Part shown: in pieces, positions 28,273 to 36,873 of the stretch
How positions within the stretch are numbered: position 1 is the first letter of the stretch
Layout of the letters: each line of letters begins with the position of its first letter
From: Aeromicrobium yanjiei
Lineage (GTDB): Bacteria > Actinomycetota > Actinomycetes > Propionibacteriales > Nocardioidaceae
DNA length: 64,000 bases
Assembly (NCBI RefSeq): GCF_009649075.1
Contig: NZ_CP045737.1
Span: 2,976,001 to 3,040,000, forward strand
Reading direction: 5' to 3'
Translations under genes and position numbers: made by a program
Notes under the pieces: generated by a model
What the model was told of the DNA's origin: nothing
Seen by the model: the letters and a program-made list of their open reading frames with translations, nothing else
Database searches by the model: none

Positions 28273-28303
28273 GCCCCAGCGCCCCGCATGGGGGCGCCGG
28301 GGC
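28273..28303 (-). terminator. Hairpin in the groES-groEL intergenic region
   Basis: GCGCCCC (28279-28285) pairs with GGGGCGC (28291-28297), extended past one A.C mismatch by GCCCC/GGGGC (28273-28277 with 28299-28303). It lies 6 bases after the groES stop codon and 65 before the groEL start. It could partly terminate transcription or protect processed groES mRNA, so groES would exceed groEL (inference). Confidence 0.55.
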
Positions 28304-28309
28304 GTCAGA

Positions 28310-28603
28310 TCACGAAACGACAGCGAGAACGTCGCGCGCGGACAGGATGAGGTACTCCTCGCCCGCGTACTTGACCTCGGTGCCGCCGTACTTGCTGAAG
28401 ATGACCTTGTCACCCTCGGCAACGTCGAGCGGGACGCGGTTGCCGTTGTCGTCGACCCGACCGGGGCCGACCGACACGACGATGCCTTCCTGAGGCTTCT
28501 CCTTGGCGGTGTCCGGGATGACGAGTCCGGATGCAGTGGTCTGCTCTGCTTCGACGACCTGGATGACCAGGCGATCCTCGAGCGGCTTGATGGTGACCGA
28601 CAC
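28310..28603 (-). CDS. groES: Co-chaperonin GroES
   Basis: A 97-residue 10-kDa lid protein of the GroEL cage. Starts [11 protein letters not shown], has the mobile-loop region [17 protein letters not shown], and ends [27 protein letters not shown], all typical. The GTG at 28603 follows GGGGAGG and gives the normal length. First gene of groES-groEL, downstream of two CIRCE-type operators. Confidence 0.97.
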   Translation of the reverse strand: MSVTIKPLEDRLVIQVVEAEQTTASGLVIPDTAKEKPQEGIVVSVGPGRVDDNGNRVPLDVAEGDKVIFSKYGGTEVKYAGEEYLILSARDVLAVVS

Positions 28604-28683
28604 GTGTCGACCTCCCCTTTCAGGCGGTGAAACGTTGGACGTAGGTGAGAACGCCGTCGCGGGGGTCGTGCTCACCTGTGAAT

Positions 28684-28710
28684 TAGCACTCTCATGGTGG
28701 GAGTGCCAGT
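28684..28710. promoter_or_regulatory. CIRCE operator (HrcA site) upstream of groES
   Basis: TTAGCACTC (28684-28692), 9 spacer bases, then GAGTGCCAG (28702-28710), against the consensus TTAGCACTC-N9-GAGTGCTAA: one half perfect, the other 7 of 9. It sits about 80 bases upstream of the groES GTG. HrcA binding would repress groES-groEL until heat shock. The TTAGCACTC arm read on the minus strand also supplies a TAATTC-like -10 element. Confidence 0.88.
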
Positions 28711-28718
28711 ACCAAAGT

Positions 28719-28745
28719 TAGCACTCTCACGAGGTGACTGCTACC
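28719..28745. promoter_or_regulatory. Second, imperfect CIRCE operator
   Basis: A second perfect TTAGCACTC (28719-28727) is followed after 9 bases by GACTGCTAC (28737-28745), matching GAGTGCTAA at 7 of 9 positions. The two operators are spaced 35 bases centre to centre. The second one extends into the 3' end of the MFS gene, whose stop codon starts at 28727. Tandem CIRCE sites before groES occur in other actinobacteria. Confidence 0.75.
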
Positions 28746-30760
28746 GGCTCCTGGCCGCGTTCCGCGATCTCCTTGAGCAGGCGCCCGATGATGCGCTGGA
28801 TTGCAGCGTCGATCACCGGTTCGTCCACGTCGTCGATGCCCTCCAGGTGGCCGACGATCCAGGTCTTGGCGAATGCACCGAGCTTCTCCATGACCTCGGT
28901 GCCCTTCGCCGTCATCGTGAGATCGCCCAGCGAACCGGCCAGGTGTCCCGAGTGCAGCAGGCTCTCGAACGTCGGCTGCATGACGATCGCCGGCACCCGG
29001 TGCGCCTGCGCGACCTCGCCCAGGCTGGCCGGATGGCCCGTCCGGGCACGCCCGTGCACCTCCAGCAGGGCCCAGGTCCTGCCCTCGTCGAGCCCCAGGT
29101 CGGCGTCCTGCATGATCTGGATCAGCGGGCGTCCGTGGTCGGCGTACACCAGCCGCGCGATGCGCGTGGCCAGCCGGTCCTCGGCGCTCGCGGAGTCCGG
29201 CATCGCGAAGCCCTCGCCCAGGTCGGCCGCACCGGGCTTGACGCTTCCGTGCAGCGTGACCTGCGGGATCAGCAGGGCGATCAGGAGTCCCAGCAGCGCC
29301 ACCGGCGCCGCCCACGCGAAGACGTGGTCGAGCGACTCGGCATAGGCGTGGACGACGGGCTGGATCGTCTGGTCCGAGAGCTTGTGCAGCGCCGACGGCG
29401 TGGACGCGTCCTGGGGTGTCACCGCTCCCTTGGTCGCGGCGATCGCCTCGGGCAGGCGGCCGGACAAGAAGTTGGAGTACAGCGAGCCGAACACCGCCGC
29501 GCCGAACGCACCCCCCAGGGTGCGGAAGAAGGTCACCGCGGAGGTCGCGACGCCGAGATCGCGGTAGTCGACGGTGTTCTGCACGATGATGGTCAGGACC
29601 TGCATCGAGGCCCCGATGCCGAGGCCCAGCACGAACATCGACCCGGCCTCCTGGAGCGCCGGGCTGCTCTCGTCGAGCCGGCTGAGCAGCAGCAGGCCGA
29701 TCGCGATGACGGGTGTCCCGACCACCGGGAAGATCTTGTACCGCCCGGTCTTGCTCACGATGTTGCCCGAGGTGATCGCGGTGAGCATCAGGCCCAGCAC
29801 CATCGGCAGCATCCGCACGCCGGAGTCCATGGCACTCACGCCGTCGACGTACTGCAGGAACGTCGGCAGGAACGTGATCGAGCCCATCATGGCGAACCCG
29901 ACGACGAACGAGAGCGCGCAGCACGTCCAGAACACCCGTTCGCGGAACAGGCGCATCGGCAGGATCGGCTGGACCGCCCGCAGCTCGACCAGCACGAAGA
30001 TCCCCAGGGCCAGCGCTCCGCCGGCGAACAGGCCGATGATCGTGGGCGACCCCCACGGATGCGTGGTGCCGCCCCAGCTGGTCGCCAGCACCAGGCACGA
30101 CGAACCGATCGTGATGAACACGATCCCGACGTAGTCGATGACCTGGCGACCCGTCGCCCGGACGTTGGGAAGCGTGCGGCCGGCGACCGCGATGACCACC
30201 AGCGCAAGCGGCACGTTGATGTAGAACACCCAGCGCCAGCTCAGGTTGTCGGTGAAGAAGCCGCCCAGCAGCGGCCCCAGGACGGTGGTGATGCCGAAGA
30301 CCGCGCCGAGCGCGCCCTGGTAACGGCCGCGGTCCCGCAGCGGGATGATGTCGGCGATCAGGGCGGTCGCGGTGACGGTGAGGCCGCCCGCACCGAGACC
30401 CTGGAGCGCGCGGGAGCCGATCAGCCAGCCCATGCCCTGGGCCATGCCGCACAGCGCCGATCCGATGATGAACAGCGCGACGGACAGCTGGAAGATCGTC
30501 TTGCGACCGAACTGGTCGCCGAACTTGCCGATGACGGCCGTGACGACGGTCTGCGCCAGCAGGTAGGACGTCACGACCCACGAGACGTGGTCGCCGCCGC
30601 CGAGATCGCCGACGATCGTGGGCAGCGCCGTCGACACGACCGTCGAGTCCAGCGCCGCCAGCAACATCCCCAGCGCGATGGTCAGGAAGGCGACCGTGCG
30701 CGCCCGTCCGGTCAGCGTGTGCGCCTCCGGTGCTCGTTCCTCCACCATCGCCGTTGCCAT
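28727..30760 (-). CDS. DHA2/EmrB-type MFS drug exporter with C-terminal MarR-like domain
   Basis: A 677-residue protein. Residues about 20-520 are a 14-helix EmrB/QacA-type proton antiporter: LDSTVVSTALPTIVGDL in the first helix region, the loop motif GKFGDQFGRKTIF, and GAVFGITTVLGPLLGGFFTD (motif C). A cytoplasmic tail of about 150 residues follows. It contains a winged-helix-like stretch, ASLGEVAQAHRVPAIVMQ followed by LTMTAKGTEVMEKLG, reminiscent of MarR regulators. Start ATG 30760 chosen over a longer upstream start. Substrate unknown; probably multidrug or metabolite export. The 3' end carries part of a CIRCE operator. Confidence 0.88.
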   Translation of the reverse strand: MATAMVEERAPEAHTLTGRARTVAFLTIALGMLLAALDSTVVSTALPTIVGDLGGGDHVSWVVTSYLLAQTVVTAVIGKFGDQFGRKTIFQLSVALFIIGSALCGMAQGMGWLIGSRALQGLGAGGLTVTATALIADIIPLRDRGRYQGALGAVFGITTVLGPLLGGFFTDNLSWRWVFYINVPLALVVIAVAGRTLPNVRATGRQVIDYVGIVFITIGSSCLVLATSWGGTTHPWGSPTIIGLFAGGALALGIFVLVELRAVQPILPMRLFRERVFWTCCALSFVVGFAMMGSITFLPTFLQYVDGVSAMDSGVRMLPMVLGLMLTAITSGNIVSKTGRYKIFPVVGTPVIAIGLLLLSRLDESSPALQEAGSMFVLGLGIGASMQVLTIIVQNTVDYRDLGVATSAVTFFRTLGGAFGAAVFGSLYSNFLSGRLPEAIAATKGAVTPQDASTPSALHKLSDQTIQPVVHAYAESLDHVFAWAAPVALLGLLIALLIPQVTLHGSVKPGAADLGEGFAMPDSASAEDRLATRIARLVYADHGRPLIQIMQDADLGLDEGRTWALLEVHGRARTGHPASLGEVAQAHRVPAIVMQPTFESLLHSGHLAGSLGDLTMTAKGTEVMEKLGAFAKTWIVGHLEGIDDVDEPVIDAAIQRIIGRLLKEIAERGQEPVAVTS

Positions 30761-30831
30761 GGCTCGACGCTCGCACAGGCCCGCCCGGACGTCGCCCGCC
30801 AAAGGTCCCGGGCGACCGGCAGACTTGGGGC

Positions 30832-31986
30832 ATGGACCCGGAGACGTTCGCCCAGCTCATGACCCCCCGGGGACAGGAGCTCCTCGGAGAGATCGCCGCG
30901 CGCGCCGGGGTCGAGTCCGACCTGGCTCTCGGCACCCGTCTCCGCCGGACCCACCCGGTCGACCTGGTGGCCGCGGCAGTGACGCAGAACCACCTGCGGG
31001 GCAAGGCCGTTCGCAAGTTCGGCGCCGACGCCGCGAAGATGTTCTTCACCCATGACGCCCTCGAGCAGTCCACCCGCATGAGCGTCGCGACCCACCGCGC
31101 TGAGCGCCTGGCCTCGACCGGCGCCACGGCGGTCGTCGACCTCGGCTGCGGCATCGGCGGCGACCTCATCGCCCTGGCCCGCGCCGGCCTGTCGGTCCGC
31201 GGCGTCGAGCAGGACCCCGTACGGGCCGCGATCGCCGAGGCCAACCTCCGCGGGCTAGGCCTGGCCGGAGAGGTCGTCTGCGCGGACGCCAGGGAGGTGG
31301 ACATCCGGCCGGACGAGGTCGCGTTCATCGATCCCGCACGGCGTGACGGCCGGGGACGGACGTTCTCGACCGCCGACCTCCAGCCGCCGTGGGACTGGGT
31401 GCGGGGGCTTCTGGCCGGCCGGGCCGTGGCCAAGGTCATGCCAGGGCTGGCCCACGACGCCGTCCCGGACGGTGTGGAGGCCGAGTGGGTCAGCGACGGC
31501 GGCGACCTCGTCGAGGCGTGCCTCTGGGGGGTCCCGTTCGCGACGGCGGCCCGACGCGCCACGGTGCTCCCGTCCGGCGCGGGCCTGGTCGCGAGCGATG
31601 CGCCGGTCCAGGTCGGCGACGTCGGCACGTACCTGTACGAGCCGGACGACGCGGTCATCCGGTCCGGCCTGGTGGGCGAGCTCGCCGCGACGCTCGACGG
31701 CTGGCTGCCCGATCCCCACATCGCGTACGTGAGCTCCGAGCGCGCGGTGGCCACTCCGCTGGCCCGCGGGTTCCGGATCGTCGAGGAGCTGCCGTTCCGC
31801 GAGAAGGCGCTCAAGGCCGCGCTCCAGGAGCGTGGGGTCGGCACGCTGACGATCAAGAAGCGCGGCGTCGACGTCGTGCCGGAGGAGGTCGTGCGCCGGA
31901 TGAAGCTCAAGGGGTCCGCGACGGCGCTCGTGGTCATGACCCGGGTCCGGGGGATCGGCGCGGCCTATCTGGTGGAGAGGATCTAG
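30832..31986 (+). CDS. Class I SAM-dependent methyltransferase, THUMP-like
   Basis: A 384-residue protein. The helical N-terminal part contains HPVDLVAAAVTQNHLRGKAVRKFG. The Rossmann methyltransferase core has the SAM loop VVDLGCGIGGDLIALA (about 103-118) and AFIDPARRDGRGR (about 163-175). A C-terminal THUMP-like domain follows, with LTIKKRGVDVVPEEVVRRMKLKG near the end. The family is widespread in actinobacteria and is presumed to modify RNA; the substrate is unproven. Three bases separate it from pxpA, so it leads the pxpABC operon. Divergent from the MFS exporter; ATG 30832 fits the divergent gap. Confidence 0.85.
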   Translation: MDPETFAQLMTPRGQELLGEIAARAGVESDLALGTRLRRTHPVDLVAAAVTQNHLRGKAVRKFGADAAKMFFTHDALEQSTRMSVATHRAERLASTGATAVVDLGCGIGGDLIALARAGLSVRGVEQDPVRAAIAEANLRGLGLAGEVVCADAREVDIRPDEVAFIDPARRDGRGRTFSTADLQPPWDWVRGLLAGRAVAKVMPGLAHDAVPDGVEAEWVSDGGDLVEACLWGVPFATAARRATVLPSGAGLVASDAPVQVGDVGTYLYEPDDAVIRSGLVGELAATLDGWLPDPHIAYVSSERAVATPLARGFRIVEELPFREKALKAALQERGVGTLTIKKRGVDVVPEEVVRRMKLKGSATALVVMTRVRGIGAAYLVERI

Positions 31987-31989
31987 GTC

Positions 31990-32703
31990 ATGCGGATCGA
32001 CCTCAACGCCGACCTGGGCGAGTCGTGGCAGCGGTGGCGCTCGGGTGAGGACGTCGAGCTGCTCGACGTGGTGACGTCCGCCAACGTCTGCTGCGGCGCG
32101 TACGCGGGAGACGCGGAGCTCATGCGGGTGACCTGCGAGGCCGCGGTCGAGCGCGGCGTCGCGATCGGCGCGCAGGTGGGATATCCCGACCGCGCGGGCT
32201 TCGGCCGCGCGCCGTGGAATGTCCCGGCTGACGAGCTGGCCGCCGAGCTGCTCGGCCAGGTGCTGCTGCTCGACGAGATCGCCCGCGCCGCCGGTGGGCG
32301 GGTCGCGTACGTCAAGCCGCACGGCGCGCTCTACAACACGATCGTGCACGACGAGGTCCACGCGCGGGCGGTCGTCGCCGCGATCCGGCGGCTCGTGGCG
32401 CCGGTCCCCCTCCTCGGGCTGCCGGGCGCGGTCTCACTGGACCTCGCGGCCGCACGCGGCATCCCCGTCGTCCACGAGGGCTTCGCCGACCGGGCCTACA
32501 CGAGTGACGGGCGGCTCGTGGCCCGCTCAGAGGCGGGCGCGGTCCTGGACGATCCGCAGGCGGTCGCCGCGCAGGCGGTCCGGCTCCTGGGCGAGGTCGC
32601 GTCGATCTGCGTGCACAGCGACAGCCCCGGGGCGCTGCAGCTCGCACGCGCGGTGCGGTCCGCGCTCGAGGGCGCCGGGGCCGAGGTCGCGAGCGCCCCA
32701 TGA
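31990..32703 (+). CDS. pxpA: 5-oxoprolinase subunit PxpA (LamB/YcsF family)
   Basis: A 237-residue TIM-barrel-like subunit that, with PxpB and PxpC, opens 5-oxoproline to glutamate at the cost of ATP. Family motifs: IDLNADLGES at the start, SANVCCGAYAGD, GAQVGYPDRAGFGR, VKPHGALYN and EGFADRAYTSDGRLV. Length is slightly below the usual 245-255. It is followed by pxpB with a 4-base ATGA overlap. The pathway removes spontaneously formed pyroglutamate. Confidence 0.94.
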   Translation: MRIDLNADLGESWQRWRSGEDVELLDVVTSANVCCGAYAGDAELMRVTCEAAVERGVAIGAQVGYPDRAGFGRAPWNVPADELAAELLGQVLLLDEIARAAGGRVAYVKPHGALYNTIVHDEVHARAVVAAIRRLVAPVPLLGLPGAVSLDLAAARGIPVVHEGFADRAYTSDGRLVARSEAGAVLDDPQAVAAQAVRLLGEVASICVHSDSPGALQLARAVRSALEGAGAEVASAP

Positions 32704-33281
32704 ACGTACGCCCCTGCGGCGACCGCGCGGTCGTGCTCGACTGCACGAGCCTCGAGGAGGCCCAGGGCTGGTTCGCGGCCCTGCACGGGCAGGCCGAGGT
32801 CGTCCTGGGTGCGCGGACCGTGCTGCTGCGAGGCGAGCCGTCCGCCCTGCGAGCGCTGGTGGAGCGCACCACCCCCGTGGCCCCCGGCTCGCGGCCCGAC
32901 GCGACCGTCGTGGAGATCCCCGTGGCGTACGACGGTCCGGACCTCGACGACGTCGCCCGGCTGACCGGTCTGGGGACCGACGAGGTCGTCACGGCCCACA
33001 CCGCGACGCCGTGGACCGTCGCGTTCGGGGGCTTCGCGCCGGGATTCGCCTATCTCGTGGGCGGCGACCCGCGACTCGCCGTGCCGCGCCGCAGCTCACC
33101 CCGCACGAGCGTCCCCGCCGGGTCGGTCGGCCTCGCCGGTGAGTTCAGCGGGGTCTACCCCCGCTCCTCCCCCGGCGGATGGCAGCTCATCGGCCGCACA
33201 CCCGTGACGATGTGGGACTCCGGCCGCCCGGAGCCCGCGCTGCTGACGGCCGGGGCCACGGTCAGGTTCGTGGCAGCATGA
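32700..33281 (+). CDS. pxpB: 5-oxoprolinase subunit PxpB (KipI family)
   Basis: A 193-residue protein of the KipI/carboxyltransferase subdomain C-D family. Diagnostic features are VEIPVAYDGPDLDDVARLTGL, FGGFAPGFAYLVGGDPRLAVPRR and SVGLAGEFSGVYPRSSPGGWQLIGRT. It forms the ATP-dependent 5-oxoprolinase with PxpA and PxpC. Both ends overlap neighbours by 4 bases (ATGA), so the three are translated as a coupled set. In Bacillus the homologue KipI also inhibits a sporulation kinase; no such role is suggested here. Confidence 0.94.
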   Translation: MNVRPCGDRAVVLDCTSLEEAQGWFAALHGQAEVVLGARTVLLRGEPSALRALVERTTPVAPGSRPDATVVEIPVAYDGPDLDDVARLTGLGTDEVVTAHTATPWTVAFGGFAPGFAYLVGGDPRLAVPRRSSPRTSVPAGSVGLAGEFSGVYPRSSPGGWQLIGRTPVTMWDSGRPEPALLTAGATVRFVAA

Positions 33282-34129
33282 CGCTCCTCGTCGAGCGGCC
33301 GGGGCCGCTCAGCCTCGTGCAGGACCGCGGCCGTCCGGGACTCGGCCACCTCGGGGTCAGCGCCTCGGGCGCCTTCGACCGCGGCGCGCTCCGGCAGGCC
33401 AACGCCCTGCTCGGCAACGACGACGGGGCCGCCGCGATCGAGGTGGTGGCCGGCGGGCTCGTGCTCCGCGCGGCAGCGCCGCACGTCGTCGCGGTGACCG
33501 GCGCGGCCGGGCCGGTGACGATCGACGGTCGCCAGGTCCCTGCCGGGCGTGCCCTGCGCCTGGACACCGGTCAGCGCCTGGCCGTCGATCCGCCGACCTG
33601 GGGCCTGCGCACGTACGTCGGCGTGTCCGGAGGCCTCGCGGTCGCGGCGGAGCTCGGATCGGCCTCGACCGACACGCTCGCGGGCCTCGGACCGGCACCG
33701 CTTCGCGCCGGCGAGACCCTGCGCACCGGGGTCGGCCGGCCCCCGCCGCACCTCGAGGACGTGCCCGCGCTCGCGCGCACCGGCGAGATCACCGTGGACG
33801 TCGTGCTGGGCCCGCGCGACGACTGGTTCGTGCCCGCGGCCGTGCGGCGCCTGCTCGACGATCCGTGGCAGGTCAGCCCGGTGTCGGACCGGGTCGGCGT
33901 CCGGTTGACCGGCGGGGTCCTCCGACGCGCACGCGACGCCGAGCTGCCCAGCGAGCCCTGCTTGCGGGGCAGCGTCCAGGTGGCTGCCGACGGCTTGCCC
34001 ATCGTCTTCGGGCCCGATCATCCCGTGACCGGCGGCTACCCGGTCATCGCCGTGGTGCTCGATGCGCACACCGACCGACTCGCCCAGGCGCGCCCCGGGC
34101 AGGTCGTGCGCTTCCGGCGGCGGCCCTGA
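33278..34129 (+). CDS. pxpC: 5-oxoprolinase subunit PxpC (KipA family)
   Basis: A 283-residue protein of the biotin-dependent carboxyltransferase-like KipA family. Typical N-terminus (LSLVQDRGRPGLGHLGVSAS, GAFDRGALRQANALLGN), then GLRTYVGVSGGLAV, and a C-terminal HPVTGGYPVIAVV motif. Completes the pxpABC set; last gene of the four-gene operon. Its end faces the nagZ-like gene with 12 bases between. Confidence 0.93.
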   Translation: MTLLVERPGPLSLVQDRGRPGLGHLGVSASGAFDRGALRQANALLGNDDGAAAIEVVAGGLVLRAAAPHVVAVTGAAGPVTIDGRQVPAGRALRLDTGQRLAVDPPTWGLRTYVGVSGGLAVAAELGSASTDTLAGLGPAPLRAGETLRTGVGRPPPHLEDVPALARTGEITVDVVLGPRDDWFVPAAVRRLLDDPWQVSPVSDRVGVRLTGGVLRRARDAELPSEPCLRGSVQVAADGLPIVFGPDHPVTGGYPVIAVVLDAHTDRLAQARPGQVVRFRRRP

Positions 34130-34141
34130 CCGCACGCCGGC

Positions 34142-35800
34142 TCAGCAGCGCTTGGGTGCGGGAACCCCGACGTCGACCGGGAGCTGCCCCTGCGCGCGAG
34201 CCTTGCCCTGCAGGACCTGGACCAACGCCCGCATCGCGGGGACGCCACGACCGTAGAGAGCGATCTTGGTCGGCGCAGCGCTGGACGCCAGCCCGTACGG
34301 CGCGTCGGTCGAGACCACGACGTCGCCCGACCCGCCCGAGGACCCCGGCCCGAGGAACACGACCGTCGTCCCCGCTCCGACGGGCAGTCCGGCCTCTTCC
34401 GCGGCGGTCCGGAAGGCCGTGACCGCCTCGGGCGATCCCACCGGGACGACCCCGGTGATCTTCGGGACGGGGCACGGGTGGGCCACGATCGTGGCGGCCG
34501 CGGCGCTCAGCGCCTGCGACTCGGCCACGTGGCTGCCCGGCTTCCCCGGCAGCTCGGGCGAGGACTGTGCGTGCAACAGGTACGCGATCGTGCGGGCCGC
34601 GGAGCGACGGGCCTGCTGCTCGGGGATCTCCCCCGACCGCAGCGCCTCGAGCACCGCGTCGTACGCCTCGTCGTTGTCGGCCGGCATCAGGGCGAGGTCG
34701 CTGCCCGCCTTGATCGCCTCGACGGTCGCGTCGCCGCCCGGATAGCGGTTCATGACCGCGCCCATGCCGAGGGAGTCGCTGATGACGAGCCCGTCGAAGC
34801 CCAGGTTGTCGCGCAGCCCGCGCGTGATGACCTTGTGCGACATCGAGGCCGGCACGCCCTTGTCGATCGCGGGCACGTCGAGGTGGCCGGTCATGATGCC
34901 GGGGGCGGCTTCCGCGACCGCCGCCGCGAACGGCACCAGGTCGTGGCTCCGCAGCCGCTCGCGGTCGCTGCGCAGGACCGGCAGGCCCTCGTGGCTGTCC
35001 TCGTCCACGTTGTGGCCGGGGAAGTGCTTGACCGCCGAGATCATCCCGGCCTCGGAGTAGCCGTCCACCGCTGCGACCACCGCGCGCGCCACCGTCTCGG
35101 GCTCCGAGCCTGCGGAGCGGCTGCCGATGATCGGGTCGGCGGGGCCGATCGTGATGTCACCGTCGGGGGCGAAGACCGTGTTGTAGCCCGCGGCACGCAG
35201 CTCGGCGCCGGAGGCCCGCGCCGCGGCGGTCACGACGGCCTCGCCGCGAGCGCCGTGCCCCGCGACAGCCGCGCCCGCGGACATGAAGCTCGGGAACGTC
35301 GTGAGCGGATCGGCCAGGCGCGCGACCAGCCCGCCCTCCTGGTCGATCGGCACCATGACGGGGAAGCCGCGGTCCTTGCCCGCGTCCTGCAGCTGTCGGT
35401 TGAACGCCTTGACGCTGTCCAGCGGGTCGTCGGTCGTGACATCGAGGATCTGCTGTCCCGTCACCATCACGCCCGCGAAGTGCTTGTCGCGCACGAGCTC
35501 GAGCGACGACTCGTTGGAGAAGCTGCGCGCGATGATGAGCTGTCCGGCGAGCTCCTTGAGCGACAGCCCCTCCGCGAGAGAGCGCGCCTGGTCCTTCTCG
35601 GCCGCGGTCGGCCCCCAGCCGGCCGGCTCCTTCGCGGCCTTCGCCCGGGGCGCGTCGCCCGCGCTCGGGGCTGCCGCTGGGGAGCCGGGCGACGAGGTGT
35701 CGCGGTCCGCCCACCACACGACGCCGCCCGCGACGACGAGCGCCACGACGGTCAAGCCGATGAGGACGGCCAGGCGACGGGCCCGGCGTGAGGCCGACAC
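34142..35800 (-). CDS. nagZ: Glycoside hydrolase family 3, beta-N-acetylhexosaminidase-like
   Basis: A 552-residue GH3 enzyme anchored or secreted by an N-terminal helix (about 9-30 after RRARR). The NagZ-type catalytic loop KHFPGHNVDEDSH near residue 257 supplies the Asp-His acid/base pair, and ISDSLGMGAVM near 341 the nucleophile aspartate. A second C-terminal domain of about 140 residues follows the barrel, as in Bacillus NagZ. Likely removes N-acetylglucosamine from muropeptides during wall recycling. The GTG start lies 1 base after the tsaD stop codon, so the pair is coupled; tsaD-nagZ is a frequent actinobacterial neighbourhood. Confidence 0.88.
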   Translation of the reverse strand: MSASRRARRLAVLIGLTVVALVVAGGVVWWADRDTSSPGSPAAAPSAGDAPRAKAAKEPAGWGPTAAEKDQARSLAEGLSLKELAGQLIIARSFSNESSLELVRDKHFAGVMVTGQQILDVTTDDPLDSVKAFNRQLQDAGKDRGFPVMVPIDQEGGLVARLADPLTTFPSFMSAGAAVAGHGARGEAVVTAAARASGAELRAAGYNTVFAPDGDITIGPADPIIGSRSAGSEPETVARAVVAAVDGYSEAGMISAVKHFPGHNVDEDSHEGLPVLRSDRERLRSHDLVPFAAAVAEAAPGIMTGHLDVPAIDKGVPASMSHKVITRGLRDNLGFDGLVISDSLGMGAVMNRYPGGDATVEAIKAGSDLALMPADNDEAYDAVLEALRSGEIPEQQARRSAARTIAYLLHAQSSPELPGKPGSHVAESQALSAAAATIVAHPCPVPKITGVVPVGSPEAVTAFRTAAEEAGLPVGAGTTVVFLGPGSSGGSGDVVVSTDAPYGLASSAAPTKIALYGRGVPAMRALVQVLQGKARAQGQLPVDVGVPAPKRC

Positions 35801-35801
35801 C

Positions 35802-36854
35802 TCAGGCCGCGACCACGTGGGTCACGGGCATGCTCGAGTCGACCGGCAGGTCGAGCGCGGACGGGGCCACACCGCGTCGTACGACCTCGGCACCGAGCGC
35901 GGCAACCATCGCGCCGTTGTCGGTGCACAGCCCCATCCGCGGGATGCGCACCTTGATGCCGGCCTTGGCGGCGCGCTCCTCGGCGTAGTGACGCAGCCGT
36001 CCGTTGGCGGCCACCCCTCCCCCGATGATCAGCGTGTCGACGTCGTGCTCGACGCACGCCGCGATCGTCTTCTTGGTCAGCACGTCGCAGACCGCGTCCT
36101 GGAACGAGGCGGCGACGTCGGCGGTCGAGATGCTCCGCCCCATGCGCTGCTCGTGCTGGACGTGGCGGGCGACCGCGCTCTTGAGCCCGGAGAAGGAGAA
36201 GTCGTAGCGGTGCTTGTCCAGGTCGCGTCCGGTCGTGAGGCCTCGGGGGAACGCGATCGCAGTCGGATCGCCGTCGCGGGCGACCCGGTCGATGTGCGGT
36301 CCGCCCGGGTAGGGCAGGTCCAGCAGGCGGGCGACCTTGTCGAACGCCTCGCCCGCGGCGTCGTCGATCGTCTGACCGAGCATCGTGATGTCGGTGACGA
36401 TGTCGTCCACGAGCAACAGCTCGGTGTGCCCCCCGCTGACCAGGAGCGCCGCGACCCGCTGGTCGAAGCGGCCGTGCTCGAGCTGGTCGACCGCGACGTG
36501 GGCGGCCAGGTGGTTGACCCCGTAGAGCGGCTTGTCGTGGGCCAGCGCGAGCGCCTTCGCCGCCGCGACGCCGACCAGCAGCGCACCGGTCAGGCCCGGC
36601 CCGCTGGTCACCGCGATCGCGTCGACGTCCTGCACCCGGATGCCCGACTCGGCGTACGCCTGCTCGAGCGTGGGCACCATCGCCTCGAGGTGCGCGCGGC
36701 TCGCGACCTCGGGCACGACGCCGCCGAAGCGCACGTGCTGCTCCATGCTCGAGCTCAGTGCGTGCGCGAGCAGCTCGGTGCCGCGCACGATGCCTACTCC
36801 GGTCTCGTCGCAGGACGACTCGATACCCATCACCAACGGTTCACTCACCAGCAC
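35802..36854 (-). CDS. tsaD: tRNA N6-threonylcarbamoyladenosine transferase TsaD
   Basis: Transfers the threonylcarbamoyl group to A37 of ANN-decoding tRNAs, with TsaB and TsaE. A 350-residue ASKHA-fold protein. The N-terminal phosphate loop is [14 protein letters not shown], the metal-binding histidines are His115 and His119 in [10 protein letters not shown], and [14 protein letters not shown] and [13 protein letters not shown] lie near the C-terminus. Here tsaD is separated from tsaB/tsaE by about 2 kb of unrelated genes and a terminator, whereas in M. tuberculosis these genes adjoin. Confidence 0.96.
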   Translation of the reverse strand: MLVSEPLVMGIESSCDETGVGIVRGTELLAHALSSSMEQHVRFGGVVPEVASRAHLEAMVPTLEQAYAESGIRVQDVDAIAVTSGPGLTGALLVGVAAAKALALAHDKPLYGVNHLAAHVAVDQLEHGRFDQRVAALLVSGGHTELLLVDDIVTDITMLGQTIDDAAGEAFDKVARLLDLPYPGGPHIDRVARDGDPTAIAFPRGLTTGRDLDKHRYDFSFSGLKSAVARHVQHEQRMGRSISTADVAASFQDAVCDVLTKKTIAACVEHDVDTLIIGGGVAANGRLRHYAEERAAKAGIKVRIPRMGLCTDNGAMVAALGAEVVRRGVAPSALDLPVDSSMPVTHVVAA

Positions 36855-36873
36855 ATTGTGTCAGGGTGGGCAG

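Noticed and set aside
28692-31937. 1081-codon open frame on the minus strand overlapping the MFS and methyltransferase genes
   Set aside because: Its sequence is a frame-shifted image of the MFS coding strand and an antisense image of the methyltransferase.
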